A stretch of DNA of 64,000 bases from Sphingobacteriales bacterium (GTDB lineage: Bacteria; Bacteroidota; Bacteroidia; Chitinophagales; Chitinophagaceae), in NCBI GenBank assembly GCA_026391525.1, contig JAPLEF010000054.1, forward strand, positions 1 through 64,000, read 5' to 3'. Positions 9,533-18,086 of the stretch are shown here, one piece after another. The notes beneath the pieces were generated by a model. That model saw only the letters and a program-made list of their open reading frames with translations. It searched no databases and was not told where the DNA came from. Made by a program: the position numbers and the translations under genes. The number at the start of each line of letters is the position of its first letter. Position 1 is the first letter of the stretch.

Positions 9533-9541
9533 TGTGGATAA
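9533..9541 (-). promoter_or_regulatory. Perfect DnaA-box sequence upstream of mraZ
   Basis: TGTGGATAA here is the exact reverse complement of the DnaA box TTATCCACA. A near match in the opposite orientation (TTATCCACC) lies at 9462-9470 in the same intergenic region. A role in transcription is inference only. Confidence 0.35.
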
Positions 9542-9556
9542 AAATCTTTTTTTAAA

Positions 9557-9596
9557 AATGTGTCATAAAGTGGGAAAATGTGTTAATTTGTGTTCA
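9557..9596 (+). promoter_or_regulatory. Candidate MraZ box array in the dcw promoter
   Basis: Four direct repeats with an exact 10-bp period occur at 9557, 9567, 9577 and 9587: AATGTGTCAT, AAAGTGGGAA, AATGTGTTAA, TTTGTGTTCA (core GTGKKN). MraZ proteins bind short GTG(G/T)-containing direct repeats spaced by one helical turn in front of their own gene. The third unit overlaps the only -7-like sequence (TTAATTTG, 9583-9590), as expected for autorepression. Confidence 0.65.
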
Positions 9597-9626
9597 TAAT
9601 ACTTAAAAACAACCCAAATCCCATTC

Positions 9627-10085
9627 ATGACAGGCTTCATCGGCGAGTTTGAATCCACCATTGATGCAAAAGGAAGATTCCTGCTTCCTTCTGGTTTCAA
9701 GAAGCAATTGCCCGAAGGGGACAATGCCCTGTTTGTGTTGAACCGTGGATTTGAAAAGTGCCTTACCCTTTATCCGCTGCAAAGTTGGAAGCCTATTTTC
9801 AAGGAAATCAGCCAGTTAAACGATTTCGACCCCAAAGTTAGGTCGTTCCGCCGTTATTTTTTAAACGGAGCTACTCAAATAGAACTGGATAGTGCAGGGA
9901 GGTTATTGTTACCTAAAAATTTGATGGAATATGCCGGGCTGGATAAAGATATCATCCTGGCTTCTTCTCTCAATAAGATAGAAATCTGGGATAAAGAAAA
10001 ATACCAACAGTTCTTTGATGCTATCTCACCGGAAGCCTTTAGCGAGCTGGCAAGTGAAGTGATGCAGAAAAAAGAGGATAAATAG
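9627..10085 (+). CDS. mraZ: Transcriptional regulator MraZ
   Basis: MraZ has two SpoVT-AbrB-like half-domains and forms ring-shaped oligomers that bind DNA and regulate the dcw cluster. The 152-aa protein shows both diagnostic motifs, DAKGRFLLP (near residue 14) and DSAGRLLLP (near residue 90). It starts MTGFIGEFESTIDAKG. It is the first gene of the dcw cluster, 10 bp ahead of rsmH. Its upstream region carries four decamer repeats that fit MraZ binding, so autorepression is likely. Confidence 0.96.
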   Translation: MTGFIGEFESTIDAKGRFLLPSGFKKQLPEGDNALFVLNRGFEKCLTLYPLQSWKPIFKEISQLNDFDPKVRSFRRYFLNGATQIELDSAGRLLLPKNLMEYAGLDKDIILASSLNKIEIWDKEKYQQFFDAISPEAFSELASEVMQKKEDK

Positions 10086-10095
10086 AATTTCCGGT

Positions 10096-11049
10096 ATGGA
10101 TCATTCAGCAGACATACCTGATGAGCAGCATGGTTCAACACCAGATGCTGATTATCATGTTCCGGTTATGCTTGAGGAATGCATTGCAGCACTCGAAATC
10201 AAACCAGACGGGATATATGTGGATTGCACATTCGGAGGAGGCGGGCATAGCAGGGGCATCCTGAAAAAACTTGGTCCGGATGGTAAATTGATTGTTTTCG
10301 ACCAGGATGCTGCAGCAAAGATCAATTTACCAGATGATGGCCGTATGGTTTTTGTACAACAGAATTTTCGTCACCTGAGGAAATTCCTAAGGGTGAACAA
10401 AGTTTTGGCGGTAGATGGGATTTTAGCAGATCTCGGCGTTTCCAGCCATCAGTTCGATGAACCGGAGCGTGGTTTTTCTACCCGTTTTGAAGCGAAGCTT
10501 GATATGCGCATGGATTCCAGGCAGCAACTAACGGCAGCGCATATACTAAATACTTATGACGCCGCAGCCTTGCACAAGCTTTTTGAAAGATATGGGGAAG
10601 TTACGAATGCAAAAACACTGGCTAACAGGATTGTAACCATTCGTAAAACCAATCCGATCGAAACGGTAAATCAGTTCAGGCAAGCGGTATATGATGAGGT
10701 GAAAGGCAATCCTCACAAGTATTTCGCTCAGGTTTTTCAGGCTTTGCGTATAGAAGTGAACGACGAAATAGGATCACTCAAAGAGATGCTAGCACAGGTA
10801 GCTGAAGTGCTGAAATCAGGTGGTAGGGTGGCTATCATCAGTTTTCATTCATTGGAAGACAGGATAGTGAAGCAGTTTTTCCGCCATGGTGGAGATGAAG
10901 AAGACAAGGATGATCTTTTTGGAAACAAACCGGAAACGGAATTGATCATCATCAATAAAAAACCAATTGTGGCTTCGGCAGAGGAAATGAAACAGAACAG
11001 CCGCTCAAGGAGTGCGAAACTCCGGATTGCAGCAAAGAAAACATTTTAG
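10096..11049 (+). CDS. rsmH: 16S rRNA (cytosine(1402)-N(4))-methyltransferase
   Basis: RsmH (MraW) transfers methyl from S-adenosylmethionine to N4 of C1402 in the decoding centre of 16S rRNA. The 317-aa protein has HVPVMLEECIAAL at the start, the SAM motif DCTFGGGGHSRGIL, the ADLGVSSHQFD block, and the FHSLEDRIVKQFF and SRSAKLRIAAK signatures at the C-terminus. It sits between mraZ and the ftsL-like gene, the conserved dcw position, and ends 7 bp before the next start. Confidence 0.97.
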   Translation: MDHSADIPDEQHGSTPDADYHVPVMLEECIAALEIKPDGIYVDCTFGGGGHSRGILKKLGPDGKLIVFDQDAAAKINLPDDGRMVFVQQNFRHLRKFLRVNKVLAVDGILADLGVSSHQFDEPERGFSTRFEAKLDMRMDSRQQLTAAHILNTYDAAALHKLFERYGEVTNAKTLANRIVTIRKTNPIETVNQFRQAVYDEVKGNPHKYFAQVFQALRIEVNDEIGSLKEMLAQVAEVLKSGGRVAIISFHSLEDRIVKQFFRHGGDEEDKDDLFGNKPETELIIINKKPIVASAEEMKQNSRSRSAKLRIAAKKTF

Positions 11050-11056
11050 CGATATC

Positions 11057-11404
11057 ATGAGTGAAACACAAGAAAAATCATTTCAGTTTCCATCTAATAA
11101 AAACGAATGGAAACGGTATTTCAATTACCGGTTCATCGTTAGAAATATACCTTTCTTCCTTTTTCTTTCTGTTCTCGCAGTGATATACATCTACAACGGT
11201 CATTATGCTGATAAGCTGATACGGCGGATCGGTACGAGTGAAAAGAACATAAAGGAATTGGAATACGAATACAAAACCATCAAAAGTGAAGTGATTTTCA
11301 GAAGTAAGGCAACAGAAATGGTGAAAGCAGTAGCGCCCATGGGTTTGATGGAAATGAAAGAATCACCGGTAAAGTTATACGATAGCATGCCACCAATCAA
11401 GTAA
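11057..11404 (+). CDS. FtsL-like cell division protein
   Basis: The 115-aa single-pass protein has a cytosolic N-terminus with basic residues, one TM (about residues 33-52, IPFFLFLSVLAVIYIYNG), then a periplasmic coiled-coil-like stretch (RRIGTSEKNIKELEYEYKTIKSEV). FtsL sequences are poorly conserved. The assignment rests on this topology and on position between rsmH and ftsI, where FtsL is always found. FtsL bridges the FtsQ/FtsB subcomplex and FtsWI in the divisome. The ATG at 11057 is preferred because an earlier in-frame ATG (11012) would lie inside rsmH. Confidence 0.8.
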   Translation: MSETQEKSFQFPSNKNEWKRYFNYRFIVRNIPFFLFLSVLAVIYIYNGHYADKLIRRIGTSEKNIKELEYEYKTIKSEVIFRSKATEMVKAVAPMGLMEMKESPVKLYDSMPPIK

Positions 11405-11430
11405 AACAACAATAAACATACACAGCTATT

Positions 11431-13557
11431 TTGGACATCAGGAAAGACATATTATGGAGGGTTTATCTCTGCTTTTTATGCATGATCCTGCTCGGGATAT
11501 TTGTACTGGGAAGGGCTTTTTATATCCAACGTGTTGAGGGTGCCTTCTGGCGTGAAATGGGAGACAGTCTCCATCTTAAATACTTGCCAATTAACGCAGA
11601 AAGGGGCAGTATCTATAGTGAAGATGGGAATATGCTGAGCACTTCGGTTCCGGTGTTTGATGTTTTTGTAGATTTTGGTGCCGATGGGCTTCGTGAAAAA
11701 GGAGGTAAGCGTTTCCGTGAGCATACCGACTCCTTAAGTCTGGCATTAGCTGCACATTTCAGCGATAAGTCGGCCGCTGAATACAAGAAGGAACTGCAGC
11801 TTGCTTATAAGAACAAAGAGCGTTACTATCTGCTCAAAAGAAAAATTTCATTTGAAGATTACAAAGCATTCCGTGAATTCCCACTCGTTCGAATGGGAAG
11901 GAACAAAAGCGGGTTTATCTTCGACATCCGCGATAAACGTATTAACCCCTATGTATTACTAGCCAATAGAACTATTGGTTTGTCGAGAAAGGATTCTTCC
12001 AAAAACGTAGGATTGGAAAAAACTTACGACAGTCTGCTTAAAGGTGTTACAGGGCAACGGCTGATGAGATACTCAGCCGGTGCCTATATGCCTGTTGAAG
12101 GTGCTGAGTTAGATCCGGTAAATGGAAAAGATATCATCACCACATTGGATACTTACATCCAGGACATGGCTGAGCATGAACTGATGGATATGCTGGTAGG
12201 CAATAATTCGTTACATGGTACTGTGATTGTAATGGAAACTGCTACCGGTAAAATCAAAGCAATCGCCAACCTGGGAAAGCAACCGGATGGCACCTATAAT
12301 GAAGATTTTAATTATGGTATTGGGAAAGCTACAGAACCTGGTTCAGTTTTCAAATTGGTAACCCTGCTTAGCTTACTCGATGATAAATATGTAACGGATA
12401 GCAGTATTGTAGATTGTGAGGGCGGTGTGAAATACTTCTCAGGACTAAGGATAAAAGATTCACACCTTGGTGCAGGTAAACTCACGGTAAAAGAAGCCTT
12501 CCTGCGCAGCAGTAATGTGGCTTTTGCAAAGATGGCAACACAATATTATCAGGATCAGCCAGAGAAATGGGTTGAACATATCGACCGTTTCCGTCTCAAT
12601 AAAATTACAGGTATAGATATTGTGGCATCTTCCGGCAAGCCAACTATTAAAACACCAAAGAGCAAAAGTTGGGGCAAAACCACCATTCCTTATATGGCTC
12701 ACGGTTACGAAGAACTGATTACTCCTTTGCATATGCTCATGCTTTATAATGCAGTGGCCAATAATGGTAAGATGATGAGGCCTTATCTGGTAAATGCCGT
12801 TCGCGATTATGGAGTAGATATCAAAACTTTCTATCCGGAAACATTAGTAGAAAAAATTGCCAGCGATGATGCTATCCTTCAGGCGAAATCCTGTTTACGT
12901 GCAGTGGTTGATAGTGCTCATGGAACCGGGCACCGCATCTTATTCGATACGGCCTATTCTATCTCCGGAAAAACAGGTACCGCAGTAACGGCACTGGATA
13001 ACCGCGGTTACAACAAAGGCAATAAAATTTATCAGGCTTCTTTCATCGGGTTTTTCCCATCCGAAAAGCCAGTTTATACCATGGCAGTAGTGATTCAGAA
13101 TAGTAAGGAATCCCGGATGATTTATGGTGCAGATGTATCCGGACGAGTTTTTAAAAACATCAGCGACCATATCTATCGCCGTTACCTCAGTAAGGCTTCC
13201 CTGCAAAAAAATATTACCCCCGACACCACAGCGTATAACTATTATGGATGCAGGCAAGACCTGCATTCCATATTTAGTTATCTCAACATCGCCGCTACAG
13301 ATGCTGTTGCCTCGGGATACTTACGGGCCTTTCAATTTAAAAATAATGCTGCCGGTATGTACACGCCCGACCAGGCATTGACACAGGCAACCGTAACGCC
13401 CGATGTTAAGGGCATGGGTTTAAAAGATGCGGTGTATCTGTTGGAAAACAAAGGACTCAGAACCGTAGTTACCGGAAAAGGAAGAGTGGTGAACCAGAGT
13501 ATTGTTGCCGGTACCACTTTTCTAAAAGGCCAACAAATATTATTAATGCTGAATTAA
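11431..13557 (+). CDS. ftsI: Penicillin-binding protein, division transpeptidase (FtsI/PBP3 type) with PASTA domain
   Basis: This septal DD-transpeptidase of 708 aa cross-links peptidoglycan together with FtsW. After one N-terminal TM (about 11-31) come the dimerisation domain and the transpeptidase domain. Motifs present are SVFK (Ser305-Lys308), SSN (360-362) and KTG (514-516). A single PASTA domain occupies about residues 650-708 (TPDVKGMGLKDAVYLLENKG). The start is a TTG at 11431; the next in-frame ATG (11479) would cut into the TM helix. It is followed without any gap by murE, implying translational coupling. Confidence 0.94.
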   Translation: MDIRKDILWRVYLCFLCMILLGIFVLGRAFYIQRVEGAFWREMGDSLHLKYLPINAERGSIYSEDGNMLSTSVPVFDVFVDFGADGLREKGGKRFREHTDSLSLALAAHFSDKSAAEYKKELQLAYKNKERYYLLKRKISFEDYKAFREFPLVRMGRNKSGFIFDIRDKRINPYVLLANRTIGLSRKDSSKNVGLEKTYDSLLKGVTGQRLMRYSAGAYMPVEGAELDPVNGKDIITTLDTYIQDMAEHELMDMLVGNNSLHGTVIVMETATGKIKAIANLGKQPDGTYNEDFNYGIGKATEPGSVFKLVTLLSLLDDKYVTDSSIVDCEGGVKYFSGLRIKDSHLGAGKLTVKEAFLRSSNVAFAKMATQYYQDQPEKWVEHIDRFRLNKITGIDIVASSGKPTIKTPKSKSWGKTTIPYMAHGYEELITPLHMLMLYNAVANNGKMMRPYLVNAVRDYGVDIKTFYPETLVEKIASDDAILQAKSCLRAVVDSAHGTGHRILFDTAYSISGKTGTAVTALDNRGYNKGNKIYQASFIGFFPSEKPVYTMAVVIQNSKESRMIYGADVSGRVFKNISDHIYRRYLSKASLQKNITPDTTAYNYYGCRQDLHSIFSYLNIAATDAVASGYLRAFQFKNNAAGMYTPDQALTQATVTPDVKGMGLKDAVYLLENKGLRTVVTGKGRVVNQSIVAGTTFLKGQQILLMLN

Positions 13558-15027
13558 GTGATGCAAACACTGAATAACATATTGTACAAAGTGAATATCA
13601 GGGCTGTTTATGGCAGTACAGGTATCGATATTCACGATTTGCAATCAGATTCCAGACTGGTTCAAAAGGGAACCTGTTTTATAGCCATAAAGGGAACACA
13701 AACAGATGGACATGATTTTATTCAAAATGCCATCACTAACGGTGCTATAGCAGTGGTATGTTCAAAAATCCCTGAAAAGCTCGTTGATCACATCACTTAT
13801 GTTGAAGTGGAGAATAGTGCCCTGGCAGCAGGAATCATCAGCCACCATTTTTTTGGCAATCCTTCTGAATTTATGAAAGTGAGCGGGGTAACCGGAACTA
13901 ACGGTAAAACAACTATTGTTACCCTGCTTTGGAAATTATTTACATCGGGAGGCCATACCTGCGGACTTATAAGTACCATTCAAAATCAGATCGGCGATCA
14001 GGTATTGGAATCCACCCATACCACTCCGGATGCGATTAGCCTTCACCGCTTGTTAAGTAAGATGAAGGATGCCGGTTGTACGCACGTATTTATGGAATGT
14101 AGCAGCCATGCCATACACCAGCATCGGATAGCAGGTATTCAATTTGCTGCTGCGGTTTTCAGTAATATCACTCACGATCACCTCGATTACCATCATAGTT
14201 TTGAAGAATACATCCGTGTAAAAAAATCATGGTTCGATGGATTGCCACCCAATGCATATGCCATCAGTAATGCCGATGATAAACGTGGTATCATCATGTT
14301 GCAAAATTGTAACGCAAGAAAATATTTCTATAGCCTTAAAACGATAGCCGATTTCAAAGGAAAGATCTTAGAAAATAGCTTAACCGGTCTTCATCTGGTT
14401 GTGAATGAAACAGAAGTGCATTTTAAGCTGATAGGCGAATTCAATGCTTATAATTTACTGGCTGTGTTTGCAGTGGCCATCTGCCTGGGTGAAGATAAAC
14501 ATGAAGTGTTGTTGGCCCTGAGTAACCTAACAGGTGCCGAAGGCAGATTTGATTATCAGATAAGCAGGCAAACCGGTGTGGTAGGTATTGTAGATTATGC
14601 ACATACTCCGGATGCTTTGCTGAATGTGCTGGCAACGATACGAAAACTCAGGCAGGGAGAGGAGAAAATCATCACTGTTGTGGGATGTGGTGGTAACAGA
14701 GATACCGCTAAACGTCCGATCATGGCTGAAGTAGCCTGCCAATATAGCGATAAGGTGATCCTTACTTCCGACAATCCACGTAATGAAGAGCCTCAGGAAA
14801 TCATTCGTGAAATGGAGGCGGGTGTCAACGTAGTATCGAGGAAGAAATGCATCAGTATTGCCGACCGTCGGGAAGCAATCAAAACAGCCATCAGCCTCAG
14901 CAATAAGGAAGATATCATTTTAGTGGCCGGAAAGGGCCATGAAAAATACCAGGAAATAAAAGGAGTGAAATTCGCTTTTGATGATAAAAAGGTGATGCAG
15001 GAAATGTTTGAGTTGCTTGAAAAGTAA
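13558..15027 (+). CDS. murE: UDP-N-acetylmuramoyl-L-alanyl-D-glutamate--2,6-diaminopimelate ligase
   Basis: MurE adds the third residue of the peptidoglycan stem peptide using ATP. The 489-aa protein has the N-terminal UDP-binding domain (DIHDLQSDSRLVQKGTCF), the ATP-binding loop TGTNGKTT (112-119), and in the C-terminal domain the TSDNPRNEEP motif. The DNPR sequence is the marker of meso-diaminopimelate specificity. The start could be GTG 13558, directly abutting the ftsI stop, or ATG 13561 one codon later. It lies in the dcw operon between ftsI and mraY. Confidence 0.97.
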   Translation: MMQTLNNILYKVNIRAVYGSTGIDIHDLQSDSRLVQKGTCFIAIKGTQTDGHDFIQNAITNGAIAVVCSKIPEKLVDHITYVEVENSALAAGIISHHFFGNPSEFMKVSGVTGTNGKTTIVTLLWKLFTSGGHTCGLISTIQNQIGDQVLESTHTTPDAISLHRLLSKMKDAGCTHVFMECSSHAIHQHRIAGIQFAAAVFSNITHDHLDYHHSFEEYIRVKKSWFDGLPPNAYAISNADDKRGIIMLQNCNARKYFYSLKTIADFKGKILENSLTGLHLVVNETEVHFKLIGEFNAYNLLAVFAVAICLGEDKHEVLLALSNLTGAEGRFDYQISRQTGVVGIVDYAHTPDALLNVLATIRKLRQGEEKIITVVGCGGNRDTAKRPIMAEVACQYSDKVILTSDNPRNEEPQEIIREMEAGVNVVSRKKCISIADRREAIKTAISLSNKEDIILVAGKGHEKYQEIKGVKFAFDDKKVMQEMFELLEK

Positions 15028-15095
15028 AGAGCAGCATTTTTGTAAGAGGAAAATTGAAATAAGAAATAAAGGGTTGAAAAACCCACCCATTAATA

Positions 15096-16394
15096 ATGTT
15101 GTATCACCTTTTTGATTGGCTTTCGAAAGAGCATTTCCGGTTTCCGGGAAGCGGTTTGTTCCAGTTCATCACCTTCAGGGTTTTGCTGGCGCTGATTCTT
15201 TCGCTTGTTATCACAACGGTATATGGCAAAAAAATCATCGGCATTCTGCAGAAAAAGCAGTTAGGCGAAACAGTTAGAGATCTCGGGCTTGCCGGTGAGC
15301 AACAAAAAAAAGGTACCCCTACCATGGGAGGGATCATCCTGATTTTAGCCATCCTGATACCCACTTTATTGCTCGCGAACCTTGATAAGGTTTATATACG
15401 GCTGATGTTGCTTTGCACGGTATGGCTGGGTGCGATAGGATTCATAGATGATTACCTGAAAATAAGGTCGAAGCGTCTGGCAAAGGAAAAAGGGATCGAC
15501 TACAAAAAAACAGACAGCGACGGATTAGCGGGAAGGTTCAAGATATTCGGTCAGGTGATGTTGGGAATAATAGTAGGAGCTACCCTTTATTTTAATCAGA
15601 ATGTAGTGGTAAAGCGGGAAGTGTTGCGTAGCGACCAGCCTGCGGTTTACAACAATGCCGGCAAACTAATCAAATACGATACCGTAAAAATTGATGGCAA
15701 AGAAAGGGTGTTTACCGATGCGAAATCTGTTATCACCACCATACCATTTGTGAAAGGGCATGAATTCAATTATGCCCGTTTGCTGCCTGCCAGCTGGAAA
15801 GATTACACCTATATCCTGTATATCCTGATTGTGATATTCATTGTTACGGCAGTTTCGAATGGGGCGAATATAACAGATGGGCTGGATGGTTTGGCAACCG
15901 GAGTGAGTGCTATCATAGGCGTGTGTTTGGGCATCTTCGCCTATGTGAGTGGAAATATCAGGTTTGCAGAGTACCTCAATATCATGTATATCCCCAATCT
16001 GGGCGAACTGTCCATTTTCATTGCAGCATTTGTAGGGGCCTGTATAGGATTTTTGTGGTACAATTCTTATCCGGCTCAGGTTTTTATGGGGGATACCGGA
16101 AGTCTGGCGCTTGGTGGAATCATCGCAGCATTGGCCATTATTGTTAGGAAAGAATTGTTGATCCCGATTTTCTGTATGGTATTCCTGGTTGAAAATTTAA
16201 GTGTGGTGATACAAGTGAGTTATTTCAAATATACCAAGAGAAAGTATGGAGAAGGGCGGAGGGTTTTTCTGATGAGCCCGCTTCATCACCATTACCAGAA
16301 ACTGGGTTATCATGAAAGTAAGATTGCAGTGCGTTTTTGGATCATCACGATTCTTTGTGTGGCTATGGCGATAGTGACTTTGAAATTAAGATAA
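15096..16394 (+). CDS. mraY: Phospho-N-acetylmuramoyl-pentapeptide-transferase
   Basis: MraY makes lipid I by transferring phospho-MurNAc-pentapeptide to undecaprenyl phosphate in the inner membrane. It is a polytopic protein of 432 aa, about 70 longer than E. coli MraY. The extra length is an insertion at about residues 168-230, between TM segments. Such an insertion is characteristic of Bacteroidota MraY. Catalytic landmarks are present: [34 protein letters not shown] and the histidine cluster [14 protein letters not shown]. It is followed by a 333-bp non-coding repeat region before murD. Confidence 0.97.
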   Translation: MLYHLFDWLSKEHFRFPGSGLFQFITFRVLLALILSLVITTVYGKKIIGILQKKQLGETVRDLGLAGEQQKKGTPTMGGIILILAILIPTLLLANLDKVYIRLMLLCTVWLGAIGFIDDYLKIRSKRLAKEKGIDYKKTDSDGLAGRFKIFGQVMLGIIVGATLYFNQNVVVKREVLRSDQPAVYNNAGKLIKYDTVKIDGKERVFTDAKSVITTIPFVKGHEFNYARLLPASWKDYTYILYILIVIFIVTAVSNGANITDGLDGLATGVSAIIGVCLGIFAYVSGNIRFAEYLNIMYIPNLGELSIFIAAFVGACIGFLWYNSYPAQVFMGDTGSLALGGIIAALAIIVRKELLIPIFCMVFLVENLSVVIQVSYFKYTKRKYGEGRRVFLMSPLHHHYQKLGYHESKIAVRFWIITILCVAMAIVTLKLR

Positions 16395-16479
16395 GAAACA
16401 TCGCTACACAAAACTGTAGCGTAAAAATATTAAATCACAATACCCTTTGAAACTACCTAACCTGTTAAATTCTATGCTT

Positions 16480-16712
16480 TTGAAGAACCATTTTATCCTG
16501 ATTGAACATTGACCGGAAGGAAAAAGTTGTCCTGTAAACGTCAATACCATTGAAGAACCATTTTTTTTAAACTGTCGGTAACTGACATCGGGAAAGTATG
16601 TCCTGTAAATGTCAATACCATTGAAAAGCCATTTTATCCTGATCAAACATTGACCGGAAGGAACAGGTTGTACTGTAAACGTCAATACCATTGAAGAACT
16701 ATTTTAAATTTT
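16480..16712. repeat. 70-bp tandem repeat between mraY and murD
   Basis: The 333-bp gap 16395-16727 is mostly three tandem units of 70, 71 and 70 bp (16480-16549, 16550-16620, 16621-16690) plus a 22-bp partial unit (16691-16712). Each starts TTGAAGAACCATTTT or a near variant and ends TGTAAA(C/T)GTCAATACCA. Units 1 and 3 are nearly identical, while unit 2 diverges in its middle. Within each unit TTGAC/CTGAC and GTCAA form an interrupted inverted repeat. The period is not a multiple of three and reading frames are not conserved, so it is not a coding repeat. I see no gene, tRNA or promoter box in the flanking 16395-16479. Confidence 0.85.
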
Positions 16713-16727
16713 AAGCAGACTATAAAG

Positions 16728-18068
16728 ATGAAAAAGCGTTTGGTAATTCTGGGAGCTGGGGAGAGTGGTGTAGGAGCCGCTATCCTTGCCAAGCAGCAGG
16801 GTTACGATCCGTTTGTAACCGATGCCGGACCAATTGCTATGGAGTACAAAAATGACCTGGTTTCTTTTGCTATCGAATTTGAAGAGCTGCAACATTCCGA
16901 AGAAATGATATTGTCTGCAGATGAAATCATTAAAAGTCCAGGGATACCGGAGAAAGCTCCAGTAATGAAAAGGATCCGTGAAGCCGGCATACCTGTTATC
17001 AGTGAGATGGAGTTTGCTTACCGTTTTATAGGTAACAGTAAGCTTATTGCCATCACAGGCAGCAATGGTAAAACCACCACCACCTCATTGATCTATCATA
17101 TCTACAGGCATGCAGCAGTCGATTGCGCTCTTGTAGGGAATATTGGTTATTCATTCGCCAGGCAAGTTGCACTTGAACCCAAACCGGTTTATGTAGCAGA
17201 AGTGAGTTCGTTCCAGCTGGATGACATCAATACATTCCGGCCTCATATTGCCGTGCTCACCAATATTACTGAAGATCATCTCGACAGATATGAATATAAG
17301 TTAGAAAATTATATCGCCAGTAAGTTCAGGATTACCGAAAATCAGCAACCTGAAGATGTATTCATCTTTAACCTGGATGATGAAATCACCAACCAATATC
17401 TCTCAACCTATCCGATAAAATCAACAAAAGCTCCCATTACCATGCGTAAAGAACTGCCACAAGGTGCCTATTTGATGAATGCTAAAATGCATCTCAAATG
17501 GAAGAATGAAGAAATGCAAATGAGCGTTGAGGATTTTGCAATCAAAGGAAAACATAATCAATACAACAGTATGGCGGCAAGTATGGCAGCAACGGCAATG
17601 GATATCCGAAAGGAAAAGATCCGGGAAGCTTTGCAGACATTCGAAAGCCTCGAACATCGTATGGAACCGGTTGCCACCATCAAAGGTGTGGTGTTCATCA
17701 ATGACAGCAAGGCTACGAATATCAACAGCACCTGGTTTGCATTGGAAAGCATGAACAGTCCGGTGATCCTTATCCTTGGTGGTGTGGATAAGGGCAATGA
17801 TTATTCTTTGTTGAAAGACTTGGTGAAAGATAAAGTGAAAGCGATCGTATGTATGGGTACCGAAAACCGGAAGATACATGAAGCTTTCGGGGATATTGTT
17901 TCCCTTATTGTGAATACCGAAAATGCGAAAGACGCCGTGCAGGCTGCCTATCACTTTGCCAGTAAAGGCGATGTGGTGCTGCTAAGCCCGGCCTGTGCCA
18001 GTTTCGATCTTTTCAAGAACTACGAAGACAGGGGCAACCAGTTTAAACAAGCAGTTAAGAATTTGTAA
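16728..18068 (+). CDS. murD: UDP-N-acetylmuramoylalanine--D-glutamate ligase
   Basis: MurD adds D-glutamate to UDP-MurNAc-L-Ala with ATP hydrolysis in the cytosol. The 446-aa protein has an N-terminal Rossmann fold (VILGAGESGVGAAILA), the ATP loop GSNGKTT (111-117), the EVSSFQLDDI motif, HRMEPV, NDSKATN, and LLSPACASFDLFKNYEDRG near the C-terminus, all typical of MurD. It is the first gene after the 70-bp repeat region and is followed by ftsW after 18 bp. Confidence 0.97.
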   Translation: MKKRLVILGAGESGVGAAILAKQQGYDPFVTDAGPIAMEYKNDLVSFAIEFEELQHSEEMILSADEIIKSPGIPEKAPVMKRIREAGIPVISEMEFAYRFIGNSKLIAITGSNGKTTTTSLIYHIYRHAAVDCALVGNIGYSFARQVALEPKPVYVAEVSSFQLDDINTFRPHIAVLTNITEDHLDRYEYKLENYIASKFRITENQQPEDVFIFNLDDEITNQYLSTYPIKSTKAPITMRKELPQGAYLMNAKMHLKWKNEEMQMSVEDFAIKGKHNQYNSMAASMAATAMDIRKEKIREALQTFESLEHRMEPVATIKGVVFINDSKATNINSTWFALESMNSPVILILGGVDKGNDYSLLKDLVKDKVKAIVCMGTENRKIHEAFGDIVSLIVNTENAKDAVQAAYHFASKGDVVLLSPACASFDLFKNYEDRGNQFKQAVKNL

Positions 18069-18086
18069 AAAGCACCAATCCATTCC

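Noticed and set aside
15600-15790. The extra approximately 65 residues in MraY as an inserted element
   Set aside because: The insertion is in frame between TM segments, has normal composition and is shared by Bacteroidota MraY proteins.
16404-16691. A 95-aa minus-strand ORF covering the mraY-murD repeat region
   Set aside because: It arises from the tandem repeat. Unit lengths of 70, 71 and 70 bp do not keep the frame, and different units are read in different frames, so it is not a repeat protein.
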